NCBI GenBank assembly: GCA_020851395.1 | Contig: JADZCW010000045.1 | Coordinates: forward strand, 1-11,712 | Direction of reading: 5' to 3' | DNA length: 11,712 bases | Origin: Phycisphaeraceae bacterium | GTDB lineage: Bacteria; Planctomycetota; Phycisphaerae; Phycisphaerales; Phycisphaeraceae | Shown: positions 1 through 6,276 of the stretch, piece after piece | How positions within the stretch are numbered: the first letter of the stretch is position 1 | Layout: each line of letters begins with the position of its first letter | Made by a program: the position numbers and the translations under genes | The notes under the pieces: model-generated | What the model saw: the letters and a program-made list of their open reading frames with translations, nothing else | Told to the model about the DNA's origin: nothing | Database searches by the model: none

Positions 1-883
1 CGGTGGCGACATCGTAAACGCGGATGTCGGTCTTGGCCTGGCCGTTGACGCCGAGGTTGTCCCAGTGACGGACCCAGGTGACGACCTTGCTGCCGTCATT
101 GCTGACCTGGGGGAAGCGGGCTTCGAGAGCCGGCTTGTCGGCGATGGTGTCGCCGTTGGTGTCGACGGTGAGGGTGCGGTCAAGGCTGAGGATCGTCGAC
201 TGGGTGGCGGTGCCGAGGTCGTACATGCCGATGCCATCGCTGGCCGGGAGGTCTTCCTGCCAGACCATGGTGTTGCCGCTGATGCGGGGGGCCGTGCCGA
301 ATTCATCACTGTGGGCGGTGAACGCCGCGGAGGTGATGTTGCCGTCCCAGGTGTTGGCGTCGATCAGGCTGGCGGTCATGTTGCCTTCCCAGTCCTGGAT
401 GACGAGCATGCCGGCGGCGTTGCCGTCAGCGAAGTGCTTCTGCTGGCCGAGGTTGGAATAGCGAGTGCTGATGCCGGTGGAGATCTGATAGCGGCGGGCC
501 GACTCGCCATTGTCACTCCAAATGTTGTTGTAGTACAGGTAATCGCCTTCGAGGCCGATCTGGGGCGTCCAGGGGGCCCAGGGCGCGATCCAGGAGACTT
601 CCTCCCAGTCAGCCGGCCAGACATTGTTGTCGGTCGTGCCGACCCAGTTGAGCGCTGCGGTGTTGACGTCGTACATGTAGATGCAGCCGTTGAGGCCGTT
701 GCCGCCGTTGACGCCCCCGAGGAAGTCGCCCCAGGCAATCATGCTTCCCTGGACCACCGGGCGCAGGCCGAAGGTAGAGGGGACGGCGGTCGGGGCGATG
801 TTGTCACCCAACGGGGTGGTCTGCGCGAAGGCCGGGGCCGACACAGCCGCGGCCAACACAAGACTGAGAATCCACTTCTTCAC
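1..883 (-). CDS. Secreted beta-propeller-like (TolB-type repeat) protein, 3' end outside window
   Basis: The 294 visible residues begin with a clear Sec signal peptide: MKKW, a hydrophobic core, then APAFA before QTT, with cleavage expected after residue 20. The mature part repeats blades of the kind 'ISG-NTMVWQ ... IGMYDLGT' (about 201-227) and 'VSNDGSKVVTW ... DIRVYDVAT' (about 260-294), with a weaker one near 67-77 (CIYMYDV). These resemble the TolB/PD40-type propeller repeats common in exported planctomycete proteins. A Ca-loop-like DTNGD lies at 241-245. The start is GTG at 883, chosen because an AGGAGG Shine-Dalgarno sits 7 nt upstream and the signal peptide begins exactly there. Codons mostly end in C. 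The C-terminus, and any sorting signal or dockerin, lies beyond the window edge. It may be a structural or binding protein; no catalytic motif is visible. The export call is firm, the propeller fold likely, the function unknown. Confidence 0.87.
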   Translation of the reverse strand, partial: MKKWILSLVLAAAVSAPAFAQTTPLGDNIAPTAVPSTFGLRPVVQGSMIAWGDFLGGVNGGNGLNGCIYMYDVNTAALNWVGTTDNNVWPADWEEVSWIAPWAPWTPQIGLEGDYLYYNNIWSDNGESARRYQISTGISTRYSNLGQQKHFADGNAAGMLVIQDWEGNMTASLIDANTWDGNITSAAFTAHSDEFGTAPRISGNTMVWQEDLPASDGIGMYDLGTATQSTILSLDRTLTVDTNGDTIADKPALEARFPQVSNDGSKVVTWVRHWDNLGVNGQAKTDIRVYDVAT

Positions 884-1205
884 TTTTCTTCCTCCTATGG
901 AAAGGGAACTAAGGAAACGCACGTCCAAACAAACAGTTCCAAAAACAACCGTCGATCGAGCTGACTCACGCAGTCAGACTGGCTGATTCATTTCCAGACG
1001 TCGGTAACGAAACTGAGATGCTCGGAATCGAACTGGTCAGGCAGGTAGGAATCGCTTCTCGCTCCCTCGCTCCTTGCCCAAGGCCCCGGCCATGAGCAAC
1101 CGAATCGAAACTGACGTCGGCTCCTTTTCACTCCTCCGGCGGGGATTCAACACCGCACCGCGGAGGCAGCCCGGCATCGTGCGCAAACTCACGCACGATA
1201 TATCT
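884..1205 (-). other. Long 5' leader of the secreted propeller gene, with repeated CGAAACTG motif
   Basis: No credible gene lies in this stretch. Three related motifs occur on the + strand: CGGTAACGAAACTG (1002-1015), CGGAATCGAACTG (1023-1035) and CCGAATCGAAACTG (1100-1113). The first two start exactly 21 bp apart. A small hairpin CTGACT-N5-AGTCAG lies at 961-977. The Shine-Dalgarno for the GTG at 883 is at the downstream end. No riboswitch class was recognised by eye. Confidence 0.45.
1176..1199. promoter_or_regulatory. Inverted repeat ATCGTGCG-N8-CGCACGAT at the start of the leader
   Basis: Perfect 8-bp arms (1176-1183 and 1192-1199) flank an 8-nt loop. The element begins about 6 nt after the predicted transcription start at 1205. 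It could be a 5'-terminal mRNA hairpin that stabilises the leader, or a repressor operator placed just downstream of the promoter. The sequence alone does not decide between these. Confidence 0.5.
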
Positions 1206-1211
1206 GACTCT

Positions 1212-1240
1212 ACTATGAACCGCGGATATCTCACTGTCAA
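1212..1240 (-). promoter_or_regulatory. Sigma70-like promoter for the secreted propeller gene
   Basis: On the minus strand a perfect TTGACA (1240-1235) is followed by a 17-bp spacer and CATAGT (1217-1212, 4 of 6 matches to TATAAT). Transcription would start near 1205 and give a leader of about 320 nt before the GTG at 883. No other start signal of this quality lies between here and that gene. Activity is inferred from sequence alone. Confidence 0.6.
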
Positions 1241-1558
1241 GGTATTTTCTCTTCTCGCCTAATTCTCACACTTTCGCTTCGGTCGCTTGACGCCGTACAT
1301 GCTGTTTTTTTAGCGGTAGTTGACGCGTTAAAACGGTGAAAAAAACGGGATAAATGGGGTCTGAGCGGGGTCGGATGGGGCAGACGATCAGGGCGGGACA
1401 CACGATCATGCAGGCGTGGCGGGCGGCGCATGAGATCCTGCATCACAGTGATGAAGTGAGCGATCCATGGGGGGGTAAAATTCATGGTATTGGCTTTCGA
1501 TATGATCGCCAGGCGTTCTCTGAGACGATCGGGCAGGACGACTCCCGAGCAGATGAGG

Positions 1559-1577
1559 GTGGCTTGGGCCAAGCCAC
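1559..1577. repeat. 19-bp perfect palindrome GTGGCTTGG-G-CCAAGCCAC
   Basis: The 9-bp arms are perfect around the single central base G1568. A loop this short favours a dimeric protein-binding site over an RNA hairpin, although an 8-bp stem with a 3-nt loop is possible. There is no adjacent T-run, so it is not a typical terminator. Nothing links it to a known regulator. Confidence 0.5.
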
Positions 1578-1783
1578 GATCGCGGGGGGATGGAGCTTGC
1601 TGAGGCTGCCCCTGGGCGTCCGCTGTCAGAACACCTTGGGTGGAGGTGCGTAGGATGTCCGCGCCGGGATGTCGGGGCGTAAGCCGTCAAAGTGGAATCA
1701 AAGGCGGGTCCTTCACGGGGACGGAGGACTGGATCGGGGCCGAGACGCCTCGGGGGAGAAGGATGGGGCTGCCCGGAAGGTTT

Positions 1784-1832
1784 GGGGGGCCTGACGGGGG
1801 TTTATCCGGGGGGGCCGGGGGTTTCCGAGGGG
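1784..1832 (+). other. G-quadruplex-capable run upstream of and abutting the rpoZ promoter
   Basis: Five G-tracts of 6, 5, 7, 5 and 4 bases (1784-1789, 1796-1800, 1808-1814, 1817-1821, 1829-1832) are separated by loops of 6, 7, 2 and 7 nt. Four tetrads are possible by the usual G4+/loop 1-7 rule. The last tract touches the -35 hexamer at 1833. The tracts lie on the rpoZ-sense (non-template) strand. Confidence 0.7.
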
Positions 1833-1861
1833 TTGCCGGGTGGCGTGGAGGAGCGTATACT
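1833..1861 (+). promoter_or_regulatory. Sigma70-like promoter of rpoZ-coaC
   Basis: TTGCCG (1833-1838) and TATACT (1856-1861) are separated by exactly 17 bp. The expected start near 1868 gives a leader of about 33 nt to the rpoZ ATG. It is the only good hexamer pair seen upstream of rpoZ. Confidence 0.65.
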
Positions 1862-1900
1862 CTTCGGTTCTTCCAAGTTTTAGAACCAGGGAGCAATCGC

Positions 1901-2122
1901 ATGTTTGAACCGCTCAAGGGTGAGGACATTGTGGCAAGGGCAGGCGGGCGGTTTAAGCTCACGGCGCTGATCCAGCACCGGGTGCGAGAGCTGATGGAGG
2001 GGGCGCGTCCGCTGATCGAGCGCGAGGGTCGGAGCGACCTGGAGCTGGCGATCGAGGAAGTGTCGCAGGGCAAGATCTCGCTGGAGCTGCCGGAAGAAGC
2101 GGCGGCGGGCGAAGAGGCCTGA
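1901..2122 (+). CDS. rpoZ: DNA-directed RNA polymerase subunit omega
   Basis: The 73-residue product matches the small omega subunit, which helps fold and assemble the beta' subunit of RNA polymerase and is a target of (p)ppGpp in some bacteria. Seen here: the N-terminal stretch with 'GGRFKLTALIQHRVREL' (residues 15-31), the family's conserved helix with the R-x-L-x-x-x-x-x-x-R pattern, then 'GARPLIE', and an acidic tail 'LELPEEAAAGEEA'. The ATG at 1901 has an AGGGAG Shine-Dalgarno 7 nt upstream and a promoter at 1833-1861. Starting further upstream in the same frame would translate the G-tract cluster and is implausible. coaC follows after 86 bp on the same strand, matching the widespread rpoZ-coaBC neighbourhood; gmk, often placed before rpoZ, is not present upstream. 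Confidence 0.95.
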   Translation: MFEPLKGEDIVARAGGRFKLTALIQHRVRELMEGARPLIEREGRSDLELAIEEVSQGKISLELPEEAAAGEEA

Positions 2123-2208
2123 TCTCTCGACGGCCGAGGGTCCGAGGCGGTCATGGATGAACCCGTGGGCAAAGGATGGCCGGCGTCCTGACGGTGAGGG
2201 TACGCGCG

Positions 2209-2790
2209 ATGAGCAAACAGGGACAGTCAGGCGGCGAGGTCTGGAAGGACCGGAAGGTGGTGGTGGCGGTGACGGGGGGGATCGCGGCATTTAAGGCCTG
2301 CACGGTGGTGAGCCGACTGGCGCAGGCGGGGGCGCGGGTGCAGGTGCTGATGACGGAGGCGGCGACGAAATTCGTCGGGCCGCTGACGTTCGCGAGTCTG
2401 TCGGGGCGGGCGGTGATCACGAGCGTTTGGGAGGCGCAGGAGGCGCATGACTCGGAGCACGTGCACGTGGCGAGGTGGGCGGACCTGGTCATTATCGCGC
2501 CGTGCACGGCGGACATGCTGGCGAAGCTGGCGGCGGGGTTGACGGATGACGTGGTGAGCCTGACGGCGTGCGCCAAGCCGCAGAAGACCCCCCTGCTGCT
2601 GGCGCCGGCGATGAACGAGCAGATGTGGGTGAACCCGATCACGCAGCGGAACCTGGCGACGGTGAAGCAGGTTTTGGGATACATGACGGTCGGGCCGGAG
2701 GATGGGTGGCAGGCCTGCCGGACGAGCGGGCCGGGGCGGATGAGCGAGCCGGAGGCGATCGTGGCGGCGGCGGAGAAGCTGATTCAGTAG
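2209..2790 (+). CDS. coaC: Phosphopantothenoylcysteine decarboxylase (stand-alone CoaC)
   Basis: This flavoprotein converts 4'-phosphopantothenoylcysteine to 4'-phosphopantetheine in coenzyme A synthesis. The 193 residues cover only the HFCD flavoprotein domain. GGIAAFK (23-29) is the FMN-binding start. H84 in EHVHVARWAD matches the catalytic histidine of Dfp/AtHAL3. PAMNEQMW (133-140) is the conserved PxMNxxMW motif. C170 in GWQAC matches the catalytic cysteine, and GPGRM follows. After C170 the usual Gly is Arg (ACRT). The chain stops where bifunctional Dfp would continue into the CoaB ligase domain, and no coaB lies next door. ATG 2209 is preferred over ATG 2176: it has GAGGG about 8 nt upstream and leaves a normal N-terminus, while 2176 has almost no room for ribosome binding. 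Probably co-transcribed with rpoZ. Confidence 0.93.
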   Translation: MSKQGQSGGEVWKDRKVVVAVTGGIAAFKACTVVSRLAQAGARVQVLMTEAATKFVGPLTFASLSGRAVITSVWEAQEAHDSEHVHVARWADLVIIAPCTADMLAKLAAGLTDDVVSLTACAKPQKTPLLLAPAMNEQMWVNPITQRNLATVKQVLGYMTVGPEDGWQACRTSGPGRMSEPEAIVAAAEKLIQ

Positions 2791-2821
2791 GACGGTTCGA
2801 TCCGGATCATTTTCAAGACAG

Positions 2822-2955
2822 TTCACCACGGAGGACACGGAGAGCACGGAGAAGACACGGAGGGAGGCATGATCGCCTGCTTCCGCTGATGTCATTGTTG
2901 TTACTTCTTCCGCTCTGTGTGTTCTCCGTGTCCTCCGTGCTCTCCGTGGTAAAAC
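2822..2955. repeat. CACGGAG-type long inverted repeat, copy 1
   Basis: The left arm (2822-2865) has four ACGGAG units at 9-11 bp steps. The right arm (2911-2951) carries the complementary CTCCGT units, and the two pair imperfectly over about 40 bp around a 45-nt loop. The outer ends differ (TTCACC versus TACC when read inward), so orientation can be assigned. It lies between convergent coaC and the YhbP-like gene and could act as a bidirectional terminator. The right arm runs into the 3' end of that gene. Such repeats are scattered in planctomycete and other environmental genomes (recalled, not searched). Confidence 0.85.
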
Positions 2956-3413
2956 TCTTTGACTTCTGCCTTCCAGCCGAAAGATCGGCGGTTGTCGATG
3001 ACGCGCAGCCAGGTGGGGGTGACGTGGTAGAAGGTCTGCGCGCGGGCGAGAGAGAGGAATTGGGGGTTGTCGCGCAGGAAGGTGAAACGGGCGAGGTAGC
3101 AGGACCAGGCGCGGTCGTAGGCGGGGCCGGGCGGAAGAGCGCGGCAGTCGGCGTGGAGCTGGAGGCCGCGGATCGTGGCGGGGGTGGTGTCGTCGGGGTG
3201 GTAGATAGTCAGGGCGACGCGGGGGTGGCGGGCGAGGTGCTGGGCGTGGGCGGTGGTGGGGCTGGAGATGAAGTAGAGGTTCAGATTCTCGTCGGGGGCG
3301 AACTGGATGTTGGCGGCGTGGGGCGAGCCGTGCTCGTCGGTGGTGGCGAGGGTGGCGGTGCGGCAGTGGGCGAGGAGTTCGCGGGCGAGTTGGAGGGGGT
3401 CAGGCGAGGTCAT
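2901..3413 (-). CDS. YhbP-like pyridoxamine 5'-phosphate oxidase-fold protein
   Basis: A 170-residue split-barrel flavin-fold protein of the putative PNPOx group. Residues 8-50 give the first strands (ARELLAHCRTATLATTDEHGSPHAANIQF, then LNLYFIS). 'TTAHAQHLARHPRVALTIY' (53-71) is the typical helix-strand after the FMN-site region. IRGLQLHADCR (81-91) and RVIDNRRSFGWK (137-148) closely resemble IRGVQFKGEIR and the late TDNTLGFGKK segment of E. coli YhbP. The substrate is unknown; members bind FMN, F420 or haem, and some have no proven activity. The last 16 residues, YHGEHGGHGEHTERKK, and the TAA at 2903-2901 are encoded by the inverted repeat at 2822-2955. The ATG overlaps the stop of the MFS gene by 4 bp (ATGA), so translation is probably coupled. 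Last gene of the dapL operon. Confidence 0.9.
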   Translation of the reverse strand: MTSPDPLQLARELLAHCRTATLATTDEHGSPHAANIQFAPDENLNLYFISSPTTAHAQHLARHPRVALTIYHPDDTTPATIRGLQLHADCRALPPGPAYDRAWSCYLARFTFLRDNPQFLSLARAQTFYHVTPTWLRVIDNRRSFGWKAEVKEFYHGEHGGHGEHTERKK

Positions 3414-4891
3414 GCGGGTTCGTCGGGGACGAGGGGGGAGGAGGCGGGGAGGGATTCGTCGGCGGCGTGGGCCTGGTAACGGACGCCGGCGCGGCGGGCG
3501 AAGAAGTAGATGACGGCGGAGCCCAGGGCGAGGAGGAGTCCGCAGAGGACGAAAACGGGCTGGGTGCCGATGCGGTCGGCCAGGGCGCCGAAGAGGAGCG
3601 AGCCGAGGGGCAGGCCGAGAAGGAAGCACATGACGAAGAAGCCGCTGACGCGTCCGCGGAGGTGACGGGGGGTGGAGCTGAGGATGGCGGTGTTGACGCG
3701 GGCCATGGTGCCGACCCACATGCTGCCGGCGGCGGCGATCAGGAGGAGGGCGACTTGGAGCTGGCCGGCAACGCTGAGCAGGGCCTCGACGGCGCCGAGG
3801 CAGGGGAGGGTGACGTAGATGCGCCAGGGGGTGGGGCCGTGGCGGGAACGGGCGGCGAGGAGGATGGCGCCGACGACGGCGCCGGCGCCGAAGGCGCTGA
3901 GGAAATAGGAGTATTCCTTTTCGGCGCCGGCGAAGACCTCGCGGGAGAGGGCGGGCAGGAGGGTGAGGGTGGGCGAGCCGAGGACGCCGGTGAGCATGAC
4001 GAGGCTGAGCATGACGAGGATGTCGGGGCGTCGGCGGATGTAGCTCAGGCCCTGGCGGAGGCTGCGCAGGGGGGGCTCGTGGGTGGAGGGGGCGGGGGCG
4101 GGGGTGAGCTTCATGACGGCCAGGGCGGCGACAACAGCGAGGAAGCTGACGGCGTTGAAGGTGAAGTTCCAGCCGGCACCGAGGGTGAGCAGGACCATGC
4201 CGCCGAGGGCGGGGCCGACGACGCGTGAGGAGTTGAACTGGAGGGAGTTGAGGGCAACGGCGTTGGTCAGTTCATGGCGGCCGACGAGTTCGGGGATGAG
4301 GGACTGGTTGGCGGGGAAGATGGCGACGTTGATCAGGCCCATGAAGAGGGAGGAGAGGATGATCTGCCAGACGTGGATGTGTCCGGACCAATAGAGGAGG
4401 GCGAGGGCGAGGGCGATGAAGGAGGCGAGGAGGTTGGCGACGCCGAGGAGCCATCGTCGGTCGAGGCGGTCGGCCAGGACGCCGGACATGGGGGTGAGGA
4501 GGGCGGGAGCGCCGAGGGCGAAGGCGTCGAGGCCGACCCAGAGCTTGCTGTGTCCGCTGAGCTCATAGACGAGCCAGGAGCGGGCGGTGGTGTGCATCCA
4601 GGAGCCGATGTTGCTGACGAATGAGCCGGCCCAGAAGAGGCGGTAGTTGCGGTGTCGGAGGGAGACGGCGGCGGAGGCGAGGCCGGCGAGGGGGAGCGTC
4701 AGAGGGCCGGAGAGGTCGAACATGCGGCCGACGGAGGAGGCGAGGCGCGTGCGGAGAGAGGCGGCGTCGTCGAGGGAATCGGGGGCGGGAGATTCGTCAG
4801 TGGAGGCTTTGGGAGCGTACCCCCCGGCTCCGCCGGGGGCTGAATCGTGCGGGGCGGGGTCGCTTCCGGGGGCGGGGGCGTCGGTGGGCAT
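3410..4891 (-). CDS. MFS transporter, EntS/MFS_3 type exporter
   Basis: A 493-residue inner-membrane proton-driven transporter. The core begins at about 79 with RHRNYRLFWAGSFVSNIGSWM and 'ARSWLVYELSG', the signature of the MFS_3 (enterobactin-exporter-like) group. The loop 2-3 motif A follows as GVLADRLDRRWLL (137-149). About twelve hydrophobic segments can be counted up to 'VFVLCGLLLALGSAVIYFFA'; a second motif-A-like GALADRIG lies in the C-half. Residues 1-78 form a Pro/Ala/Asp-rich hydrophilic extension that most relatives lack; it includes PGGAGG encoded by a GC-rich palindrome (4821-4839). The start is supported by TAATG: the dapL stop and this ATG share one base, so the extension is probably translated. 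The substrate cannot be read from sequence; coupling with dapL hints at an amino-acid-related or toxic metabolite, but this is weak. Confidence 0.93.
   Translation of the reverse strand: MPTDAPAPGSDPAPHDSAPGGAGGYAPKASTDESPAPDSLDDAASLRTRLASSVGRMFDLSGPLTLPLAGLASAAVSLRHRNYRLFWAGSFVSNIGSWMHTTARSWLVYELSGHSKLWVGLDAFALGAPALLTPMSGVLADRLDRRWLLGVANLLASFIALALALLYWSGHIHVWQIILSSLFMGLINVAIFPANQSLIPELVGRHELTNAVALNSLQFNSSRVVGPALGGMVLLTLGAGWNFTFNAVSFLAVVAALAVMKLTPAPAPSTHEPPLRSLRQGLSYIRRRPDILVMLSLVMLTGVLGSPTLTLLPALSREVFAGAEKEYSYFLSAFGAGAVVGAILLAARSRHGPTPWRIYVTLPCLGAVEALLSVAGQLQVALLLIAAAGSMWVGTMARVNTAILSSTPRHLRGRVSGFFVMCFLLGLPLGSLLFGALADRIGTQPVFVLCGLLLALGSAVIYFFARRAGVRYQAHAADESLPASSPLVPDEPA
4821..4839. repeat. 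GC-rich palindrome inside the MFS N-terminal extension
   Basis: The arms CCCCCGG (4821-4827) and CCGGGGG (4833-4839) surround a 5-nt loop. On the minus strand it encodes PGGAGG near residues 19-24 of the transporter. It looks like a REP-type palindrome inserted in frame, or the scar of one. A strong hairpin this close to the start could affect translation. Confidence 0.55.
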
Positions 4892-6147
4892 TACAGCTTT
4901 AGTTTATGGCGGAGGCGGTGCATGGCCTCTTGGACGTTGGGGCGGCTGTTGAAGGCGCTGATGCGGAAGTATCCCTCGCCGGCGGCGCCGAAGCCACTGC
5001 CGGGGGTGCCGACGATGTGGGCTTCGCGGAGGAGCTTGTCGAAGAAGTCCCAGCTTCCCGGGGAAGAGTCGGGGGTCTTGAGCCAGACGTAGGGGGCGTT
5101 CTCGCCGCCGTGGACGGTCAGGCCCAGGTCGGTCAGCGTCCAGTGGATGAGGCGGGCGTTGTGCATGTAGAAATCGATGGTCTGGCGGACCTGGTCGCGG
5201 CCTTGGGGGGAGTAGATGGCCTCGGCACCGCGTTGGACGACGTAGGAGGCGCCGTTGAACTTGGTGGTCTGGCGGCGGAGCCAGAGCTTGTGGAGCTCGA
5301 CGCGTGAGCCGTCGGCGGCGCGGCCGGTGAGGGTCTTGGGGACGACGGTCAGGCCGCAGCGGACGCCGGTGAAGCCGGCGGTCTTGGAGAAACTGCGGAA
5401 CTCGATGGCGACGTCACGGGCGCCAGGGATCTCGTAGATCGAGTGGGGGATGTCGGGGTCGGTGATGAAGGCCTCGTAGGCGGCGTCGAAGAGGATCAGC
5501 GTGTCGTTGGCGCGGGCGTAGTCGACCCACTTCTTCAAGGTATCGCGGGTGGCGACCGAGCCGGTGGGGTTGTTGGGGTAGCAGAGGTAGACGATGTCGA
5601 CGCGCTGCTTGGGGAGGTCGGGGGTGAAGTTGTTCTCGGCGGTGGCGGGGAGGTAGACCAGGCCGTCGAACTCGCCGGCGGGGGTGGCGGGGCCGGTGTT
5701 GCCGATCATCACGTTGGTGTCGACGTAGACGGGGTAGACGGGGTCGAGGACGGCGATGGTGTTGCCGCCGCTTGCGGGGGTTCCGGGGGCGAGGATGTCG
5801 AGGAAGTTGGCGGTGTCGCACTTGGAGCCGTCGGAGATGAAGACCTCATCGGGGTGGATGTCGCAGCCGCGGGCTTGGAAGTCGAACTGGGCGACTTTTT
5901 CGCGCAGGAAATCGTAGCCCTGCTCGGGGCCGTAGCCCCGGAAGGTTTCACGGGCGGCGAGGTCGTCGACGGCCTTGTGCATGGCGGCGATGACGGCGGG
6001 GGCGAGGGGCTCGGTCACGTCGCCGATGCCGAGGCGGATGATCTTGGCCTCTGGGTTCTGCTTGGCGAAGGCGGCGACGCGGCGGCTGATCTCGGGGAAG
6101 AGATAGCCGGCCTTGAGCTTGAGAAAGTGATCGTTGATGCGGGGCAT
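4891..6147 (-). CDS. dapL: LL-diaminopimelate aminotransferase
   Basis: This PLP enzyme converts tetrahydrodipicolinate plus glutamate to LL-2,6-diaminopimelate plus 2-oxoglutarate (EC 2.6.1.83). It bypasses dapD/dapC/dapE in lysine and peptidoglycan synthesis. The 418 residues match the family length of about 410. Seen: N-terminal LKAGYLFPEI and 'IRLGIGDVTEPL' (37-48); FRGYGPEQGYDFLRE (69-83); YPNNPTG (190-196); D221 and Y224 of FDAAYEAF; the PLP lysine K255 in SFSKTAGFTG; substrate-carboxylate arginine R395 in YFRISAF. The DapL route is typical of plants, Chlamydiae, Planctomycetes and some anaerobes. The start is ATG 6147, where family homology begins; an in-frame GTG at 6207 would add 20 residues without family support. 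No clear Shine-Dalgarno; the leader is pyrimidine-rich. First gene of a coupled three-gene operon. Confidence 0.97.
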   Translation of the reverse strand: MPRINDHFLKLKAGYLFPEISRRVAAFAKQNPEAKIIRLGIGDVTEPLAPAVIAAMHKAVDDLAARETFRGYGPEQGYDFLREKVAQFDFQARGCDIHPDEVFISDGSKCDTANFLDILAPGTPASGGNTIAVLDPVYPVYVDTNVMIGNTGPATPAGEFDGLVYLPATAENNFTPDLPKQRVDIVYLCYPNNPTGSVATRDTLKKWVDYARANDTLILFDAAYEAFITDPDIPHSIYEIPGARDVAIEFRSFSKTAGFTGVRCGLTVVPKTLTGRAADGSRVELHKLWLRRQTTKFNGASYVVQRGAEAIYSPQGRDQVRQTIDFYMHNARLIHWTLTDLGLTVHGGENAPYVWLKTPDSSPGSWDFFDKLLREAHIVGTPGSGFGAAGEGYFRISAFNSRPNVQEAMHRLRHKLKL

Positions 6148-6276
6148 GTCGGGGTCCGTGGGTTGTGAGGATAAGGTTGGCGCGTGGGGGGAAGAACAGG
6201 ATAACACGGGGAAGGGTGTGAGGTTTGAGGTGGAAGAGGGACGGATACAGGCAATAGCGGGGTTTGGCTCACGGCG
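6148..6276 (-). other. Pyrimidine-rich leader between acetyltransferase gene and dapL
   Basis: The 129-bp gap reads as runs of C and T on the dapL-sense strand (purine-rich on + at about 6170-6240). No convincing -35/-10 pair, Shine-Dalgarno or riboswitch was found; a lysine riboswitch would be longer and was not recognised. dapL is either read through from 6693 or uses a promoter that does not match the sigma70 consensus. Confidence 0.4.

Larger units (their letters stand above)
1262..1832. other. Intergenic region with no convincing gene
   Basis: About 570 bp lie between the minus-strand promoter and the rpoZ promoter. Open frames of 60-110 codons exist on both strands, but none has a Shine-Dalgarno, a recognisable family motif or the sharp third-position bias of the real genes here. 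Visible structures are a 13-bp palindrome CATCACAGTGATG (1441-1453), a 19-bp palindrome centred on 1568, and the G-tract cluster at 1784-1832. An unrecognised small RNA cannot be excluded. Confidence 0.5.

Noticed and set aside
65..964. Long open frame of 299 codons on the + strand
   Set aside because: It is antisense to the exported propeller gene, which has a signal peptide, an AGGAGG site and repeat blades. The + frame gives Val/Gly/Ala-rich sequence without motifs.
1023..1035. GTTCGATTCC on the minus strand resembles a tRNA T-loop
   Set aside because: The flanking five bases do not pair as a T-stem, and no acceptor stem or anticodon arm can be drawn.
1237..1572. Possible 111-residue gene on the minus strand
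   Set aside because: Runs across the strong minus-strand promoter at 1240-1212, has Arg/Pro/His-rich low-information sequence and no ribosome site.
1354..1653. Possible 99-residue gene on +
   Set aside because: No Shine-Dalgarno before the ATG, no recognisable motif and only moderate third-position GC. Competing frames of similar length lie on the other strand (1237-1572, 1406-1690).
2176..2208. Earlier ATG at 2176 for coaC
   Set aside because: AAAGG lies only about 1 nt before it, and the extra 11 residues have no family support.
2822..2955. CRISPR-like array of short repeats
   Set aside because: ACGGAG units recur every 9-11 bp without unique spacers and the two arms are complementary; this is an inverted repeat.
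2568..3479. 303-codon open frame on +
   Set aside because: Crosses from out-of-frame coaC through the inverted repeat into antisense of the YhbP-like gene; composition is Gly/Val/Glu-rich shadow sequence.
3467..4228. 253-codon + frame rich in Glu/Gly/Ala
   Set aside because: Antisense shadow of the MFS gene, whose transmembrane pattern and motif A are clear.
5443..6168. 241-codon + frame
   Set aside because: Antisense shadow of dapL, which has every catalytic motif.
6148..6207. GTG at 6207 as dapL start
   Set aside because: Would add 20 residues (Ser/Pro-rich) with no family counterpart and no ribosome site; homology begins at ATG 6147.
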